Below are positions 1-6,980 of a stretch of DNA of 64,000 nucleotides, in pieces. How positions within the stretch are numbered: the stretch's first letter is position 1; each line of letters opens with the position of its first letter. Source of the DNA: Candidatus Acidulodesulfobacterium acidiphilum (GTDB taxonomy: Bacteria; SZUA-79; Acidulodesulfobacterales; Acidulodesulfobacteraceae); the NCBI GenBank assembly GCA_008534395.1, contig SHMQ01000002.1:74310-138309 (forward strand), written 5' to 3'. The position numbers were made by a program, and so were the translations under genes. The notes below the pieces were generated by a model. The model saw nothing but the letters and a program-made list of their open reading frames with translations, was not told the origin of the DNA and did no database searches.

Positions 1-339
1 GTTTATAGTATAAAAAACCGTATCGTCGCTAAAATCCTTTTCCCTTAAAGCAAGTTCATCGTGTTCCCAATAATCGCTTGTATTTAGTTCTACTCTTATC
101 ATTGTTTCTTCGTTATCGGTTTTTATAAGAACCATTTCGGCTCTGTTCCAACATTCGTCTTCATACACAACAAAACAAATATCATTAATTTTTATCTTAA
201 AATAATCTTCAAGTTCTTTTATTGCTTCAGGTTTGTTTTTCCTTAAATAATCTACAAATTCTTTTCTTATATCTTCGCCTAAATTTTCTAATTCTTTTTC
301 CATTTCTTTATATTTTTTTACTAAATCTTCGTATCCCAT
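1..339 (-). CDS. Hypothetical protein, C-terminus cut by window edge
   Basis: Begins at an ATG preceded by a strong GGGGGTGG ribosome site and runs off the left edge after 113 codons. The N-terminal third is highly charged and helical (MGYEDLVKKYKEMEKELENL), followed by a more beta-like part containing CFVVYEDECWNRAEM. I recognise no family. It is the most distal visible gene of the minus-strand block that includes the retron, and it is preceded by its own copy of the recurrent promoter-like motif at 375-397, so it is probably transcribed separately from the 402-653 gene. Confidence 0.6.
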   Translation of the reverse strand, partial: MGYEDLVKKYKEMEKELENLGEDIRKEFVDYLRKNKPEAIKELEDYFKIKINDICFVVYEDECWNRAEMVLIKTDNEETMIRVELNTSDYWEHDELALREKDFSDDTVFYTIN

Positions 340-374
340 TTATATCCACCCCCCCTTTTTTTAAATTATTTATT

Positions 375-397
375 TATATATAAATAGCGAAGTTAAA
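375..397 (-). promoter_or_regulatory. Recurrent element-1 promoter-like motif, copy 1
   Basis: Minus-strand TTTAACTTCGCTATTTATATA, upstream of the 1-339 gene. It belongs to a family of at least six near-identical sites in this element, always in front of a minus-strand unit. The TTCGCTATAAT version in front of parA looks like an extended -10 box, so a promoter core is the simplest reading. Confidence 0.5.
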
Positions 398-401
398 ACC
401 T

Positions 402-653
402 TTAAAAACAGTAATAAGAAATATAATCGTCTCCCTGTTTTTTGGCAATTTCCATATCTTCTTTTATTACTTTTTTTGTTTCTTCCCTGATATATTCATC
501 TTTTAATGCTTTTTTTAATTTCTCTAAAGATATCTCGATTATACCGGCAGCATTAGAATTAAGCATATCTATATCGATATACCTTAACAGCTCCCCTATC
601 GAAAAAGAATATTCGTATTCAAGCTTTATTATCCTGTGCGCTCCTACCCCCAT
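402..653 (-). CDS. Hypothetical 83-aa protein downstream of orphan retron-like RNA
   Basis: Starts at ATG with a GAGGTG ribosome site five bases upstream. The product is small, acidic-basic and probably helical, ending in GDDYISYYCF. No family is recognised. It is the first gene downstream of the second retron-like RNA at 736-874 and could be an accessory gene read from the same promoter, but nothing in the protein shows a function. Confidence 0.5.
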   Translation of the reverse strand: MGVGAHRIIKLEYEYSFSIGELLRYIDIDMLNSNAAGIIEISLEKLKKALKDEYIREETKKVIKEDMEIAKKQGDDYISYYCF

Positions 654-735
654 TTTTACACCTCATCTTATTTATTTTTTTTATTTGATTTAAGTTTTTT
701 TTATAAGGCGGTTTAGCTTTAAACTATCCCGCCCG

Positions 736-874
736 CATAGGCACTTAAGTTCCATAATAAGCTCCGCCTGCGGAGCTTTAGGAACGACATATCCGTATCT
801 AACCTCATTGTCTCGCTATGCCGAATCAGCATAGCTATTAATTCTCTAAGTTGTTTTTTTATTTACTGCCTATA
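736..874 (-). ncRNA. Orphan retron-like msr-msd RNA, second copy
   Basis: Same design as the retron RNA at 3372-3575. Terminal inverted repeats at 862-874 (a1) and 736-748 (a2) pair with one C-C mismatch at the same position as in the first copy. An msr-type hairpin at 815-835 (GCTATGC stem, CGAATCA loop) lies exactly 26 nt from a1, as in the first copy, and the linker contains the shared CTAAGTTGTTT. Stem changes are compensatory: GTTATGC/GCATAAC becomes GCTATGC/GCATAGC. The msd-like hairpin is different and short (749-785, GTTCC/GGAAC outer stem with an inner AGCTCCGC/GCGGAGCT stem). No reverse transcriptase gene adjoins it. Transcript ends are inferred. Confidence 0.65.
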
Positions 875-890
875 TTTTTATAGCGAAGTT
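871..890 (-). promoter_or_regulatory. Recurrent promoter-like motif, copy 2
   Basis: AACTTCGCTATAAAAATATA on the minus strand, ending where the a1 arm of the orphan retron-like RNA begins. This places the likely transcription start at the RNA's 5' end. Confidence 0.5.
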
Positions 891-922
891 ATTCATTTTT
901 CTTTTTTGTCCGCATTGCGTAT

Positions 923-1675
923 TTAATATTCTTCTTCATTAAATAAATACTTCCTGTATTGTAATAAATCTTCCCTCGTCAATTCAGGAAAGTCGGCGGC
1001 AAAAGGAAAATCTAAATCGTCCGTTAAATATTCATTTATTTTTATATCCGGAATTTGAAAATTTATAAGCCTTAAACATTTTTTTAAGGTAAAATGCATA
1101 CTCGATAAACTCAAATACTCGTGGGCGGTATGCTCGTTATAGAACCCCGCCGAAAGATTAACGTTAAATCTTGAAAATCTTGACGAAAGCGTTAAAACGT
1201 CAGAATAACTGCCGATATTTTCTTTATATCCAAGCTTTTTGAAAATACGGTTTATATCTTCGCTCCCATAACCGTAATTAACAAATTCCCTAAATCCCCG
1301 ACGGTCAAGCCCGACAAAAAGCTTATGCTTTATGTCGTTAAAATCCATACAAAAAGCATTTACTCCCGCCTTTGTGGTTTCCTCGAAGTCTGTTATTAAT
1401 ATAGAAGCCCCCGCTTTCGCGAGGCTATAGGCTATCCAGACGCCCGCCCTGTCGTCGGCTCCCAAAATACCGTTTCTGTTGTAAATAAAATCGCCATATC
1501 GCTTTATATTAAATTCATTATCTCTTTTAACCGTATCGACGTGCGCATTGAAAAGAACGTCCGTATTACTTCCTTCTAAATAAAAATATGTTTTCTTATA
1601 AATCCCGTTTTTAAAAACCTTTTTAAAGTTATAAAATATTTCCTCTTTGCTTGCCGTTAGAAATTTTTTTATCAT
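923..1675 (-). CDS. M20/M28-type zinc peptidase
   Basis: A 250-aa cytoplasmic metallopeptidase with the full set of di-zinc ligands in order: NAHVDTV (His and Asp), GADDRAG (bridging Asp), TDFEET (catalytic Glu and metal Glu), GLDRRG (Asp) and EHTAHEY (His). This pattern is that of M20/M28/M42 co-catalytic aminopeptidases. It is short because the lid or dimerisation domain is absent. The start codon directly follows the stop of the upstream 286-aa gene (TAAATG), so translation is probably coupled. Its position next to a retron makes it an effector candidate, but it could equally be a nutrient or processing peptidase; the substrate is unknown. Confidence 0.75.
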   Translation of the reverse strand: MIKKFLTASKEEIFYNFKKVFKNGIYKKTYFYLEGSNTDVLFNAHVDTVKRDNEFNIKRYGDFIYNRNGILGADDRAGVWIAYSLAKAGASILITDFEETTKAGVNAFCMDFNDIKHKLFVGLDRRGFREFVNYGYGSEDINRIFKKLGYKENIGSYSDVLTLSSRFSRFNVNLSAGFYNEHTAHEYLSLSSMHFTLKKCLRLINFQIPDIKINEYLTDDLDFPFAADFPELTREDLLQYRKYLFNEEEY

Positions 1676-2536
1676 TTATATGCTCCTTTTATAATCTGCT
1701 AAAGCCTCTTTAATAGAACCGCAGCAGGCTATCCTTGAATGTCTTTTATGTTCAGCTTGTCCGCAAATCGGACAAATGTATTCCTGATTTTCTAATTCAT
1801 TGTAAAAAACTTCTTTTATCATTAGGCTTTTAAAATCTTCTACCTCGCTGTCTTTAACCGCTATAAAAGGGTCTAAATAAGTGCCGTGCATAGCACCCGC
1901 CCCGTTATATTCTTTAATCTTGTATTTTTCTATACCTATTAATTTAGCTATTTCCTGCCTCATCGTTTCCCCGTCAAATTGAGAGCCGTAATTTTTAAAC
2001 ATTAAAAAACCTTTTTTGCCGTCTTTTTCATAGAAATATAGCCAAGCCCTGCTCGTCTTTCTGCCTTTTTCCTGCGAAAATAAAATCGCCGTTCCGGGCA
2101 TTAATGCCCATTTAGGGACGCCGTGCGAATAACAACCGCCATCGGCAAAACAAGACTTAAATGTTGCGAAATCCGAAGGACTTAACATATCCGCAGGATT
2201 TGTAGATATAATAAAATCCGTTTTTCTGTCATAAGCTCCCGATGCATATAATTCAAAGTCGGCGGTATAGTCGTATCCCTTTTCTTTTGCTTTTTTGACT
2301 ATAAACCTTGTAAACTTTCCGTCGTCGGTAAGCCTGTTTTTTATTATCTCTTCGTCCGTTATCGTTTGACCTGTAAAGCTTCCGTAATATCTTTTTAAAT
2401 TTTTTAAATCCCACCTGTCCAAACCGGCAGGTAAAAACATTTTCGTTCTGTAATTATTTTCTTTATTATGTTTTAGCAATATCCTTGTTTTTTCCTTTGC
2501 GGTATTTAACGTGTCTATAAAAAAATCGTTTAGCAT
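1676..2536 (-). CDS. Unknown 286-aa protein with C-terminal zinc finger
   Basis: Translated from ATG at 2536 behind GGGAG. I recognise no family. Visible features are a conserved-looking core with STNPADMLSPSDFATFKSC, GGCYSHGVPKWALMPGT and SRAWLYF, and a C-terminal zinc finger with CPICG then HKRHSRIACCG. The cysteines and histidines in the core suggest a second metal site. It has its own promoter-like motif at 2585-2605 but lies directly downstream of the reverse transcriptase and is translationally coupled to the peptidase, so the three may act together. Retron effector status is inference. Confidence 0.55.
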   Translation of the reverse strand: MLNDFFIDTLNTAKEKTRILLKHNKENNYRTKMFLPAGLDRWDLKNLKRYYGSFTGQTITDEEIIKNRLTDDGKFTRFIVKKAKEKGYDYTADFELYASGAYDRKTDFIISTNPADMLSPSDFATFKSCFADGGCYSHGVPKWALMPGTAILFSQEKGRKTSRAWLYFYEKDGKKGFLMFKNYGSQFDGETMRQEIAKLIGIEKYKIKEYNGAGAMHGTYLDPFIAVKDSEVEDFKSLMIKEVFYNELENQEYICPICGQAEHKRHSRIACCGSIKEALADYKRSI

Positions 2537-2584
2537 TTTTAAAACTCCCTTTTATTTGTCCGCAATGCGAACTTTTTAACTTCC

Positions 2585-2605
2585 TATATATTTAGCGAAG
2601 TTAAA
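2585..2605 (-). promoter_or_regulatory. Recurrent promoter-like motif, copy 3
   Basis: TTTAACTTCGCTAAATATATA on the minus strand, between the stop of the reverse transcriptase and the 286-aa gene. A GTCCGCAATGCG half-palindrome follows at 2558-2569, as near motif copies at 871 and 15595. Confidence 0.5.
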
Positions 2606-3325
2606 TTAACCAAAAATCCCCGCCTTACTTTTAACCATTTTCCCGTAATTTTGCAAAAAAACAACCTTGCCTTGATGTTTTTCCGCCCTGATTTTCTTTT
2701 TCATTTCTTTTGTTAATCCGACTTTTTGATTAACGACAAGACCGCAAACATATTGCCTTTTCCAAGACGGCATTTTCTTTACTTTTTCGTAATTTATTTC
2801 CATACCGTATTTATTTAACTGCTTAACTATAAAAGATAAGGCTTTTTCCATAAGGTCATAGTCGTTTCCCGAAAAAGTTAAATCGTCTGCATATCTCGTA
2901 TATGCTATATTAAACCCAGCTAATTTTTTGGCGGTTTTATAATCGAATTTTTTTAAATATAAATTTGCTATATAGGGGCTCGTCGGCGCTCCCTGCGGAA
3001 GTCTCTTGCCTTTTCCGTCTTTAAAATCATAAAAACAAAGACCCCATTTAAGCTTTGCTTTTATAATCGATTTAGCTTTTTCAAGCGTAATAGAAGGAAA
3101 AAAATCTTTTATATCTATTGAATAAACGAATCTTTTATTTACGTGCGGTTTTGCGTTTGAAACTATGCTTTTGTTCGGCGTAAATCCGTGCGTATAAGGG
3201 CTGGCAGGATAGGCTTTATATAAGTATTTCAAATAATCTTCCTGCCTCTTTTTCGTTATGGGGTCTGGAGCTTCGATATGCCTCGTTCCTCCGTTTTTTT
3301 TCGGAATTTCAAAAACCCTATACAT
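2606..3325 (-). CDS. Retron-type reverse transcriptase
   Basis: RT domain with all core motifs: RT1 around RVFEIPKKNGGTRHIEAP, the retron NAxxH motif as NAKPH, the first catalytic Asp in YSIDIKDFFPSI, LPQGAPTSP, and the YADD box with RYADDLTFSG. The retron VTG motif appears as VCGLVVN. The usual start at 3370 lies almost in the RNA a2 arm and has no ribosome site; ATG at 3325 has AAAGGAGG eight bases upstream and is preferred, giving 239 aa. That is compact for a retron RT (usually about 300), lacking the N-terminal helices and part of the thumb. The msr-msd RNA lies immediately upstream, which argues against group II intron or DGR alternatives. Confidence 0.88.
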   Translation of the reverse strand: MYRVFEIPKKNGGTRHIEAPDPITKKRQEDYLKYLYKAYPASPYTHGFTPNKSIVSNAKPHVNKRFVYSIDIKDFFPSITLEKAKSIIKAKLKWGLCFYDFKDGKGKRLPQGAPTSPYIANLYLKKFDYKTAKKLAGFNIAYTRYADDLTFSGNDYDLMEKALSFIVKQLNKYGMEINYEKVKKMPSWKRQYVCGLVVNQKVGLTKEMKKKIRAEKHQGKVVFLQNYGKMVKSKAGIFG

Positions 3326-3371
3326 TTTCAAATCCTCCTTTGGCGGGATTTTAATATCCCGCCGTTGCATT

Positions 3372-3575
3372 AATAGACACTAAAAGTAAGCGGGGGCGGC
3401 GAAGAGTTCGCAGAGGTAAAGCGTATTCCCCACTATCTTTTTTTTCCTGTAGCTTTACCTTGCGAATCGTCGCCGCCAGAGCGGAAACCTGATAAAGCTA
3501 AACCTGATTAACTTGTTATGCCGAAACAGCATAACCGTTGCAAGAACTAAGTTGTTTGTCTTTTTACTGTCTATT
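3372..3575 (-). ncRNA. Retron msr-msd RNA
   Basis: Lies directly 5' of the reverse transcriptase. Arms a1 (3562-3575) and a2 (3372-3385) form an inverted repeat of eight pairs, one C-C mismatch and five more pairs. The msr hairpin at 3515-3535 has a GTTATGC stem and a TGTTTCG loop. The msd is one long imperfect hairpin at 3395-3477 with arms GGCGGCGA..GGTAAAGC and GCTTTACC..TCGCCGCC and a purine-rich loop. This order (a1, short msr stem, long msd stem, a2, RT) is the standard retron layout. The branching guanosine and exact 5' end cannot be fixed from sequence alone. Confidence 0.82.
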
Positions 3576-3599
3576 TTGATATCTTAATAACGAGTTATT

Positions 3600-3731
3600 T
3601 TAAGCATTGCATAAGCTAAATCCGCAGCAAAAGCAGGTTAAGCAACCCTCTGCGTGATAAAGTTTAGCTCCGCATTCTGGGCAATATTCAAAATTTAAAT
3701 TCTGACTTTTTTCTTCTTTTATCTTTTCCAT
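3600..3731 (-). CDS. Small zinc-ribbon protein (43 aa)
   Basis: ORF of 43 codons starting at 3731 and ending just upstream of the retron RNA. The C-terminal half is a four-cysteine-type ribbon: CPECG, then EGCLTCFCCGFSLC. The arrangement resembles the C-terminal zinc finger of B12-dependent ribonucleotide reductases, here as a free-standing protein. That likeness is by motif only. The recurrent promoter-like motif lies just upstream at 3756-3776, so it may be the first gene of the retron transcription unit. Confidence 0.6.
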   Translation of the reverse strand: MEKIKEEKSQNLNFEYCPECGAKLYHAEGCLTCFCCGFSLCNA

Positions 3732-3755
3732 TTTCGTATCCTCTTTACTGTTCCT

Positions 3756-3776
3756 TATATATAAATAGCGAAGTTG
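3756..3776 (-). promoter_or_regulatory. Recurrent promoter-like motif, copy 4
   Basis: AACTTCGCTATTTATATATAA on the minus strand, upstream of the zinc-ribbon gene and the retron RNA. A degenerate further copy (AATAACTCGTTATTAAGATAT) sits at about 3578-3600, directly before the retron a1 arm. Confidence 0.5.
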
Positions 3777-4078
3777 CGAGGGTTTATTTCCCGACTACGA
3801 TAAATCTTTTTATTTAACATTTTTTATATTTATCTTTTTCCTTAACAACGTTTTTTATAATGCCTTTAAAAACGTCCTCATTTGACCGTAGAGGCGTTTT
3901 TAGCTTCGGGCGTAGGTTTTGTATTAATAAGTTTTTTTAAGAGGTTCTAAAAAGGTGCTTTTTATATAATTTTTTCTTTCGGAATTTAAAGTCCTTTAAA
4001 AACCGCGATGCTGAAATCCGAATAATTTTAAGGGCAGGGGATCGCCTTTATTATATTTAATAATCTTTTTTCAACTTT
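3777..4078. other. Non-coding stretch with a hairpin
   Basis: No ORF with a ribosome site. A T-rich first half is followed by AAAACGTCCTCATTTGACCGTAGAGGCGTTTT-type complementarity at about 3869-3900 (AAAACG and CGTTTT arms), which could end a minus-strand transcript or cap the structured RNA next door. Nothing else was recognised. Confidence 0.4.
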
Positions 4079-4370
4079 AGCGGGGGATTAAAAGGGAGAA
4101 ACGCCCCGAAACCTCAACTTAAAAACGCTTCGAAGGACAAACCGGACAGAATCGTTTCGGGGCGTTTCGGAAACAGGCAAATCCCCCGCCCCGCCGTTAT
4201 AAAAAATTTCAAGGGGAATTCGATAGAAAATTAAACCCGAAGGGCTTGCAGGCTTTAGCCTGTTTATATTTTCTGTCGCAATTCTCCGTCAGGCGGTTTA
4301 GGAAAATTCGATAACAGTTTTATCGTTGTCGAATTTTCCGTTAAAAACCGCCTGTGAAATTTTTGCCTAA
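4079..4370 (-). ncRNA. Structured RNA module, copy 1
   Basis: One of two homologous non-coding modules (the other is 7233-7563). Three nested hairpins are seen. The first is at 4079-4190 with outer GCGGGGGATT/AATCCCCCGC and inner GAAACGCCCCGAAAC/GTTTCGGGGCGTTTC. The second is at 4212-4288 with GGGGAATTCGA../TCGCAATTCTCC and an inner AGAAAAT/ATTTTCT stem. The third is at 4292-4352 with GGCGGTTTA/AAAAACCGCC around GGAAAATTCGA/TCGAATTTTCC. The inner stem of the second hairpin is replaced by AGGTTTG/CAAACCT in the other copy, so pairing is kept while sequence changes. Strand is inferred from the promoter-like motif at 4741-4763. Confidence 0.55.
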
Positions 4371-4740
4371 TAAACCGCCGACGTGGAGCTTGCGGATATG
4401 TCGGCGCACTATTTTGCCGTAGCGGTTTTCTTTTCCAAGAAAAAACAATATAAAAACGGAATAGTTTCAGGCAGCTCTCCTGACCGGACGGACGGTTCCT
4501 GCGGGACGGCGAATCTGCGGCGCCCAGACAAACTTAAAAATGTGGAATAACGATAAAGGGTATTTCTGTAATATAAAGGATTAACGGATTAAAATTGCCG
4601 CCGAAGGCGGCCGGCGCCGCCGGAGTTTTTTTATTTTATTTTCTAAATTATTTTAAAATCGGAAAAAGTCAGGTTATCCGGTCTGTTAAACCGTCGGTCA
4701 GGGGAGCGACCCGCTGACGCTGCCGCCCTGACTTTCTCCT
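4371..4740 (-). other. Non-coding, GC-rich hairpins next to RNA module
   Basis: No credible gene. Hairpins include CGCCGAC/GTCGGCG at 4376-4406, GCCGCC-GAA-GGCGGC near 4599-4613, and AAAGTCAGG/CCTGACTTT at about 4666-4735 enclosing a GTCAG/CTGAC stem. If transcription starts at the 4741-4763 motif, these would form the 5' part of the same RNA. Confidence 0.4.
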
Positions 4741-4763
4741 TATATATTTATAGCGAAGTTAAA
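4741..4763 (-). promoter_or_regulatory. Recurrent promoter-like motif, copy 5
   Basis: TTTAACTTCGCTATAAATATA on the minus strand, between the stop of the 91-aa gene and the structured non-coding region. It suggests that region is separately transcribed. Confidence 0.5.
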
Positions 4764-5039
4764 TCAAATTTCAATGTAAGTATTATGACCGCATAACCTT
4801 ATATACTCTTTAACTTCATTTCTTCTTAAATATTCCTTGAGGGTTCTTTTTAATTCTAAATTTATAATCGCCGCTTGCTGTTCCCGTTTTGCATTTTTTA
4901 TCTCTTCTTTTTTTATTGCGATAACTGCTTTTAATCTGTTGTTGTTTATTTTTTTTAATAAAATGTTTAAAAAGTTATAAAATTCTTTACCCGACTTGCT
5001 AATTGCTATTTTTAAAACTTCCTTTTCTATCGTATCCAT
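4764..5039 (-). CDS. Hypothetical 91-aa helical protein
   Basis: ATG at 5039 follows AAGGAGA. The product is lysine- and glutamate-rich and probably all helical (for example KKEEIKNAKREQQAAIINLE), ending in a small LCGHNTYIEI tail. No family is recognised. It is the last gene of a run of small minus-strand genes (6607-4764) separated by short hairpins. Confidence 0.5.
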   Translation of the reverse strand: MDTIEKEVLKIAISKSGKEFYNFLNILLKKINNNRLKAVIAIKKEEIKNAKREQQAAIINLELKRTLKEYLRRNEVKEYIRLCGHNTYIEI

Positions 5040-5061
5040 GATAAATATCTCCTTTTTAAAA

Positions 5062-5148
5062 TTAAATAAAAAATAATGCTGTTAATAAAATCATAAAGAA
5101 CGTTATGCTTATGCCCTGCTCTATATATTCTTTCGTTATAGCTTTCAT
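5062..5148 (-). CDS. Putative 28-aa single-span membrane peptide
   Basis: A short ORF with ATG at 5148 behind GGGGGC. A charged head (MKAITKEYIEQG) precedes one hydrophobic segment (ISITFFMILLTALFFI). It sits between two ribosome-site-bearing genes of the same strand with an intercistronic hairpin upstream, like its neighbours. It is too short to assign and might be spurious. Confidence 0.35.
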   Translation of the reverse strand: MKAITKEYIEQGISITFFMILLTALFFI

Positions 5149-5160
5149 AATTGCCCCCAT

Positions 5161-5181
5161 GGCGGGGTTGTTAGCCCCGCC
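5161..5181 (-). repeat. Intercistronic hairpin, identical to 6217-6237
   Basis: GGCGGGGTTGTTAGCCCCGCC, a perfect seven-base-pair stem, occurs identically at 6217-6237. Each lies just upstream of a ribosome site. The 5605-5625 (GCCCCT/AGGGGC) and 6491-6507 (GCCTGC/GCAGGC) hairpins occupy the same relative place before other genes of this run. Confidence 0.6.
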
Positions 5182-5207
5182 CGTTATAGTTGTAAAGGTT
5201 GTTTATT

Positions 5208-5597
5208 TTATAAATCTATTTCCAAAGGGTCTTCTCCCAAAACAGGACTGCAAGATATTTTTATCTTTTTTATTTCGCCCGTGTCAATATCGAAACCCCG
5301 CTGAACGTAAAAATCTTCTTCTTCCGCTCTGTTTATGATTTCTCCGTTATTGCCGCAATATTTATCCGATTCCGCAATGGCTTTTATTAATTTGCTTTCA
5401 ATGGAAGGATACTTCTTAATTATTTTTTCTTTTGATAAAATTTCTTTAGCGTCATACAAGAACCCTTCTTTAAGGATTTTTTCAATCCTTTTTTGTGCGT
5501 CTTCGATAAATTCGACCGCTGTAGAAAATTCCTGACAGGCTAAAAAATGTATTGCGTTTTTTAAATCCGTCTGCGTGTTATAAAAAAAATATTTCAT
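5208..5597 (-). CDS. Hypothetical 129-aa acidic protein
   Basis: A longer frame is open to 5657, but ATG at 5597 (MKYFFYNTQ) has a GGGGG ribosome site and is preferred. The first two thirds are helical with many Glu/Lys (FIEDAQKRIEKILKEG); the end is acidic (EEEDFYVQRGFDIDTG). There are no cysteine clusters or membrane segments. The family is unknown. Confidence 0.5.
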   Translation of the reverse strand: MKYFFYNTQTDLKNAIHFLACQEFSTAVEFIEDAQKRIEKILKEGFLYDAKEILSKEKIIKKYPSIESKLIKAIAESDKYCGNNGEIINRAEEEDFYVQRGFDIDTGEIKKIKISCSPVLGEDPLEIDL

Positions 5598-5646
5598 AAT
5601 TACCCCCTGCCCCTCTTTCGAGGGGCTTTTAAAATTAATGTTAAAA

Positions 5647-6195
5647 TTAAAATGCAAAAGCGGTTTGTAAGTTTTTCGTTGCCTGCTCCGGCTGTCTTTT
5701 TTGATATTTTGCTTTTATTTTTATTTCGTCTTCTTCGATTTCGTCCTCGTCGAACATTCCGGCGCTTTCATTGTAGGTTTCCCATTTTTTCGCTGGGATT
5801 AAATCTATAAGCTCTGTTGCTTTTCCGTCCTGAGATATTACGGTATTTAAAGAAGCAGTAAAACAATTTTTCAAATCAAGGTAGCTTATTATCGCTTTTT
5901 CAAGTTTTCTTTCTAATTTATTTTTTTTGCCGGGAATGTAAACTTTTGCGGCTCTTGTTAAGGTAAGAAACAGGCGGTATATTTCGCCTTTTAAATTTCT
6001 ATTAAAGCGGTCGAAGTCTTTCTGGTCTTTAAATTCGATGTTTAAAAATTGCGGATAGTTTGTTGCCTTCTGCATTATCTTTTCAATAAGATATGCTTTA
6101 ATATGTCTATCCATAAGCAAATCTCTATTTATTACTTCTTCGTTCATTTCTTCGATTGCCATATTAACAAATGTTTCAATTATTTCGCTTTTCAT
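5647..6195 (-). CDS. Hypothetical 182-aa protein
   Basis: ATG at 6195 follows AGGAGAAG. An alpha-helical core (residues about 1-120) with FNRNLKGEIYRLFLTLTRA and KLERKLEKAIISYLDL is followed by an acidic stretch (MFDEDEIEEDEIK) and a basic tail. I see a faint likeness in size and residue spacing to the 152-aa protein at 25050-25508 in the other element, too weak to call homology. Function unknown. Confidence 0.5.
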   Translation of the reverse strand: MKSEIIETFVNMAIEEMNEEVINRDLLMDRHIKAYLIEKIMQKATNYPQFLNIEFKDQKDFDRFNRNLKGEIYRLFLTLTRAAKVYIPGKKNKLERKLEKAIISYLDLKNCFTASLNTVISQDGKATELIDLIPAKKWETYNESAGMFDEDEIEEDEIKIKAKYQKRQPEQATKNLQTAFAF

Positions 6196-6216
6196 TTTTT
6201 CTTCTCCTCTATTTAT

Positions 6217-6237
6217 GGCGGGGTTGTTAGCCCCGCC
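6217..6237 (-). repeat. Intercistronic hairpin, second copy
   Basis: Identical in sequence to 5161-5181; lies between the 75-aa gene and the ribosome site of the 182-aa gene. Confidence 0.6.
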
Positions 6238-6249
6238 GTTATTTAAAAT

Positions 6250-6477
6250 TTATTTATTGTGAAATATCCTTTTATATAACTTTACAGTGTGTTTTATCTC
6301 GTCTGGTAGATAATAGCCCCCAATGAAAGATTTACGATTGCCATATATTAATTCAGCTTTTTTTCCTCCTTTTTTCACGTATAAATATAAGGAATGGTAG
6401 AACGTCAACGCCTCCCAATCCTTTACTTTGTATAAAATTTTTGTTGCAATTTTTAAGCTTTCCTCATTCATTCTCAT
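6250..6477 (-). CDS. Hypothetical 75-aa basic protein
   Basis: ATG at 6477 has AAAGGAGA upstream. The sequence is basic with many aromatic residues (KDWEALTFYHSLYLYVKKGGKK), and could bind nucleic acid, but has no recognised motif. It is one of the small genes of the 4.7-6.6 kb run. Confidence 0.45.
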   Translation of the reverse strand: MRMNEESLKIATKILYKVKDWEALTFYHSLYLYVKKGGKKAELIYGNRKSFIGGYYLPDEIKHTVKLYKRIFHNK

Positions 6478-6520
6478 TTTGTTTTCTCCTTTGCCTGCCT
6501 ATGCAGGCTTTTAAAGTTAA

Positions 6521-6607
6521 TTAAATTAAATGTGCTAACTGATAAAGGTTAAAAACTACCAAACTAAAATCTAAAGCCATTAAACTTATTCCGATTAACC
6601 TATCCAT
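6521..6607 (-). CDS. Putative 28-aa membrane peptide
   Basis: ATG at 6607 has a perfect GGAGG seven bases upstream. The product is nearly all hydrophobic (LIGISLMALDFSLVVFNLY). It would be the first gene of the small-gene run that continues to 4764. Its shortness limits confidence. Confidence 0.35.
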   Translation of the reverse strand: MDRLIGISLMALDFSLVVFNLYQLAHLI

Positions 6608-6668
6608 TTTCACTACCTCCGATTTAAATTTTTTTTAACTTTTAATAATTTTTTTTTAAATTTTTTTT

Positions 6669-6980
6669 GCTTTTTTTATCGCCCTTTTACCGTCGGAGAC
6701 ATTTGCGGAGTAAAATTTACTTTTTGCTTTGCAAGGCGTGCCAAAATTTGAAGAGATTAGAAAACAAAATATTTTAAATTTTTCTCTGCGTCGTTAGAGA
6801 TAAAGTAATGTCAATCTATTGTTTGAATGCAAGATATAAAAACGAACTGAAAAATTTAAAATATTTTTTTTCTACTCAAATAAAAAAATATTTTGGCACG
6901 ACTTGCTTAAGCAAAAAGCGTAGCGAAGCGAAGTCCGCAGGATAAATTTTACGTAGCAAATCTGGGGCGATAAAAAAAGC
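6669..6980. repeat. 312-bp imperfect inverted repeat (giant hairpin)
   Basis: Outer arms of 16 bp pair perfectly (GCTTTTTTTATCGCCC with its complement, 6669-6684 and 6965-6980). Further paired blocks follow inward: GTAAAATTTA/TAAATTTTAC, TTTTTGCTT/AAGCAAAAA, CGTGCCAAAAT/ATTTTGGCACG and a 19-bp block AAAATATTTTAAATTTTTC with its complement. The loop is near 6800-6850. No ORF with a ribosome site lies in it. It may be a structured RNA or a DNA site. Confidence 0.6.

Noticed and set aside
2606-3370. Reading the reverse transcriptase as part of a group II intron or diversity-generating retroelement
   Set aside because: No maturase/endonuclease domain or intron domain V, no template/variable repeat pair; the NAxxH motif and upstream msr-msd fold favour a retron.
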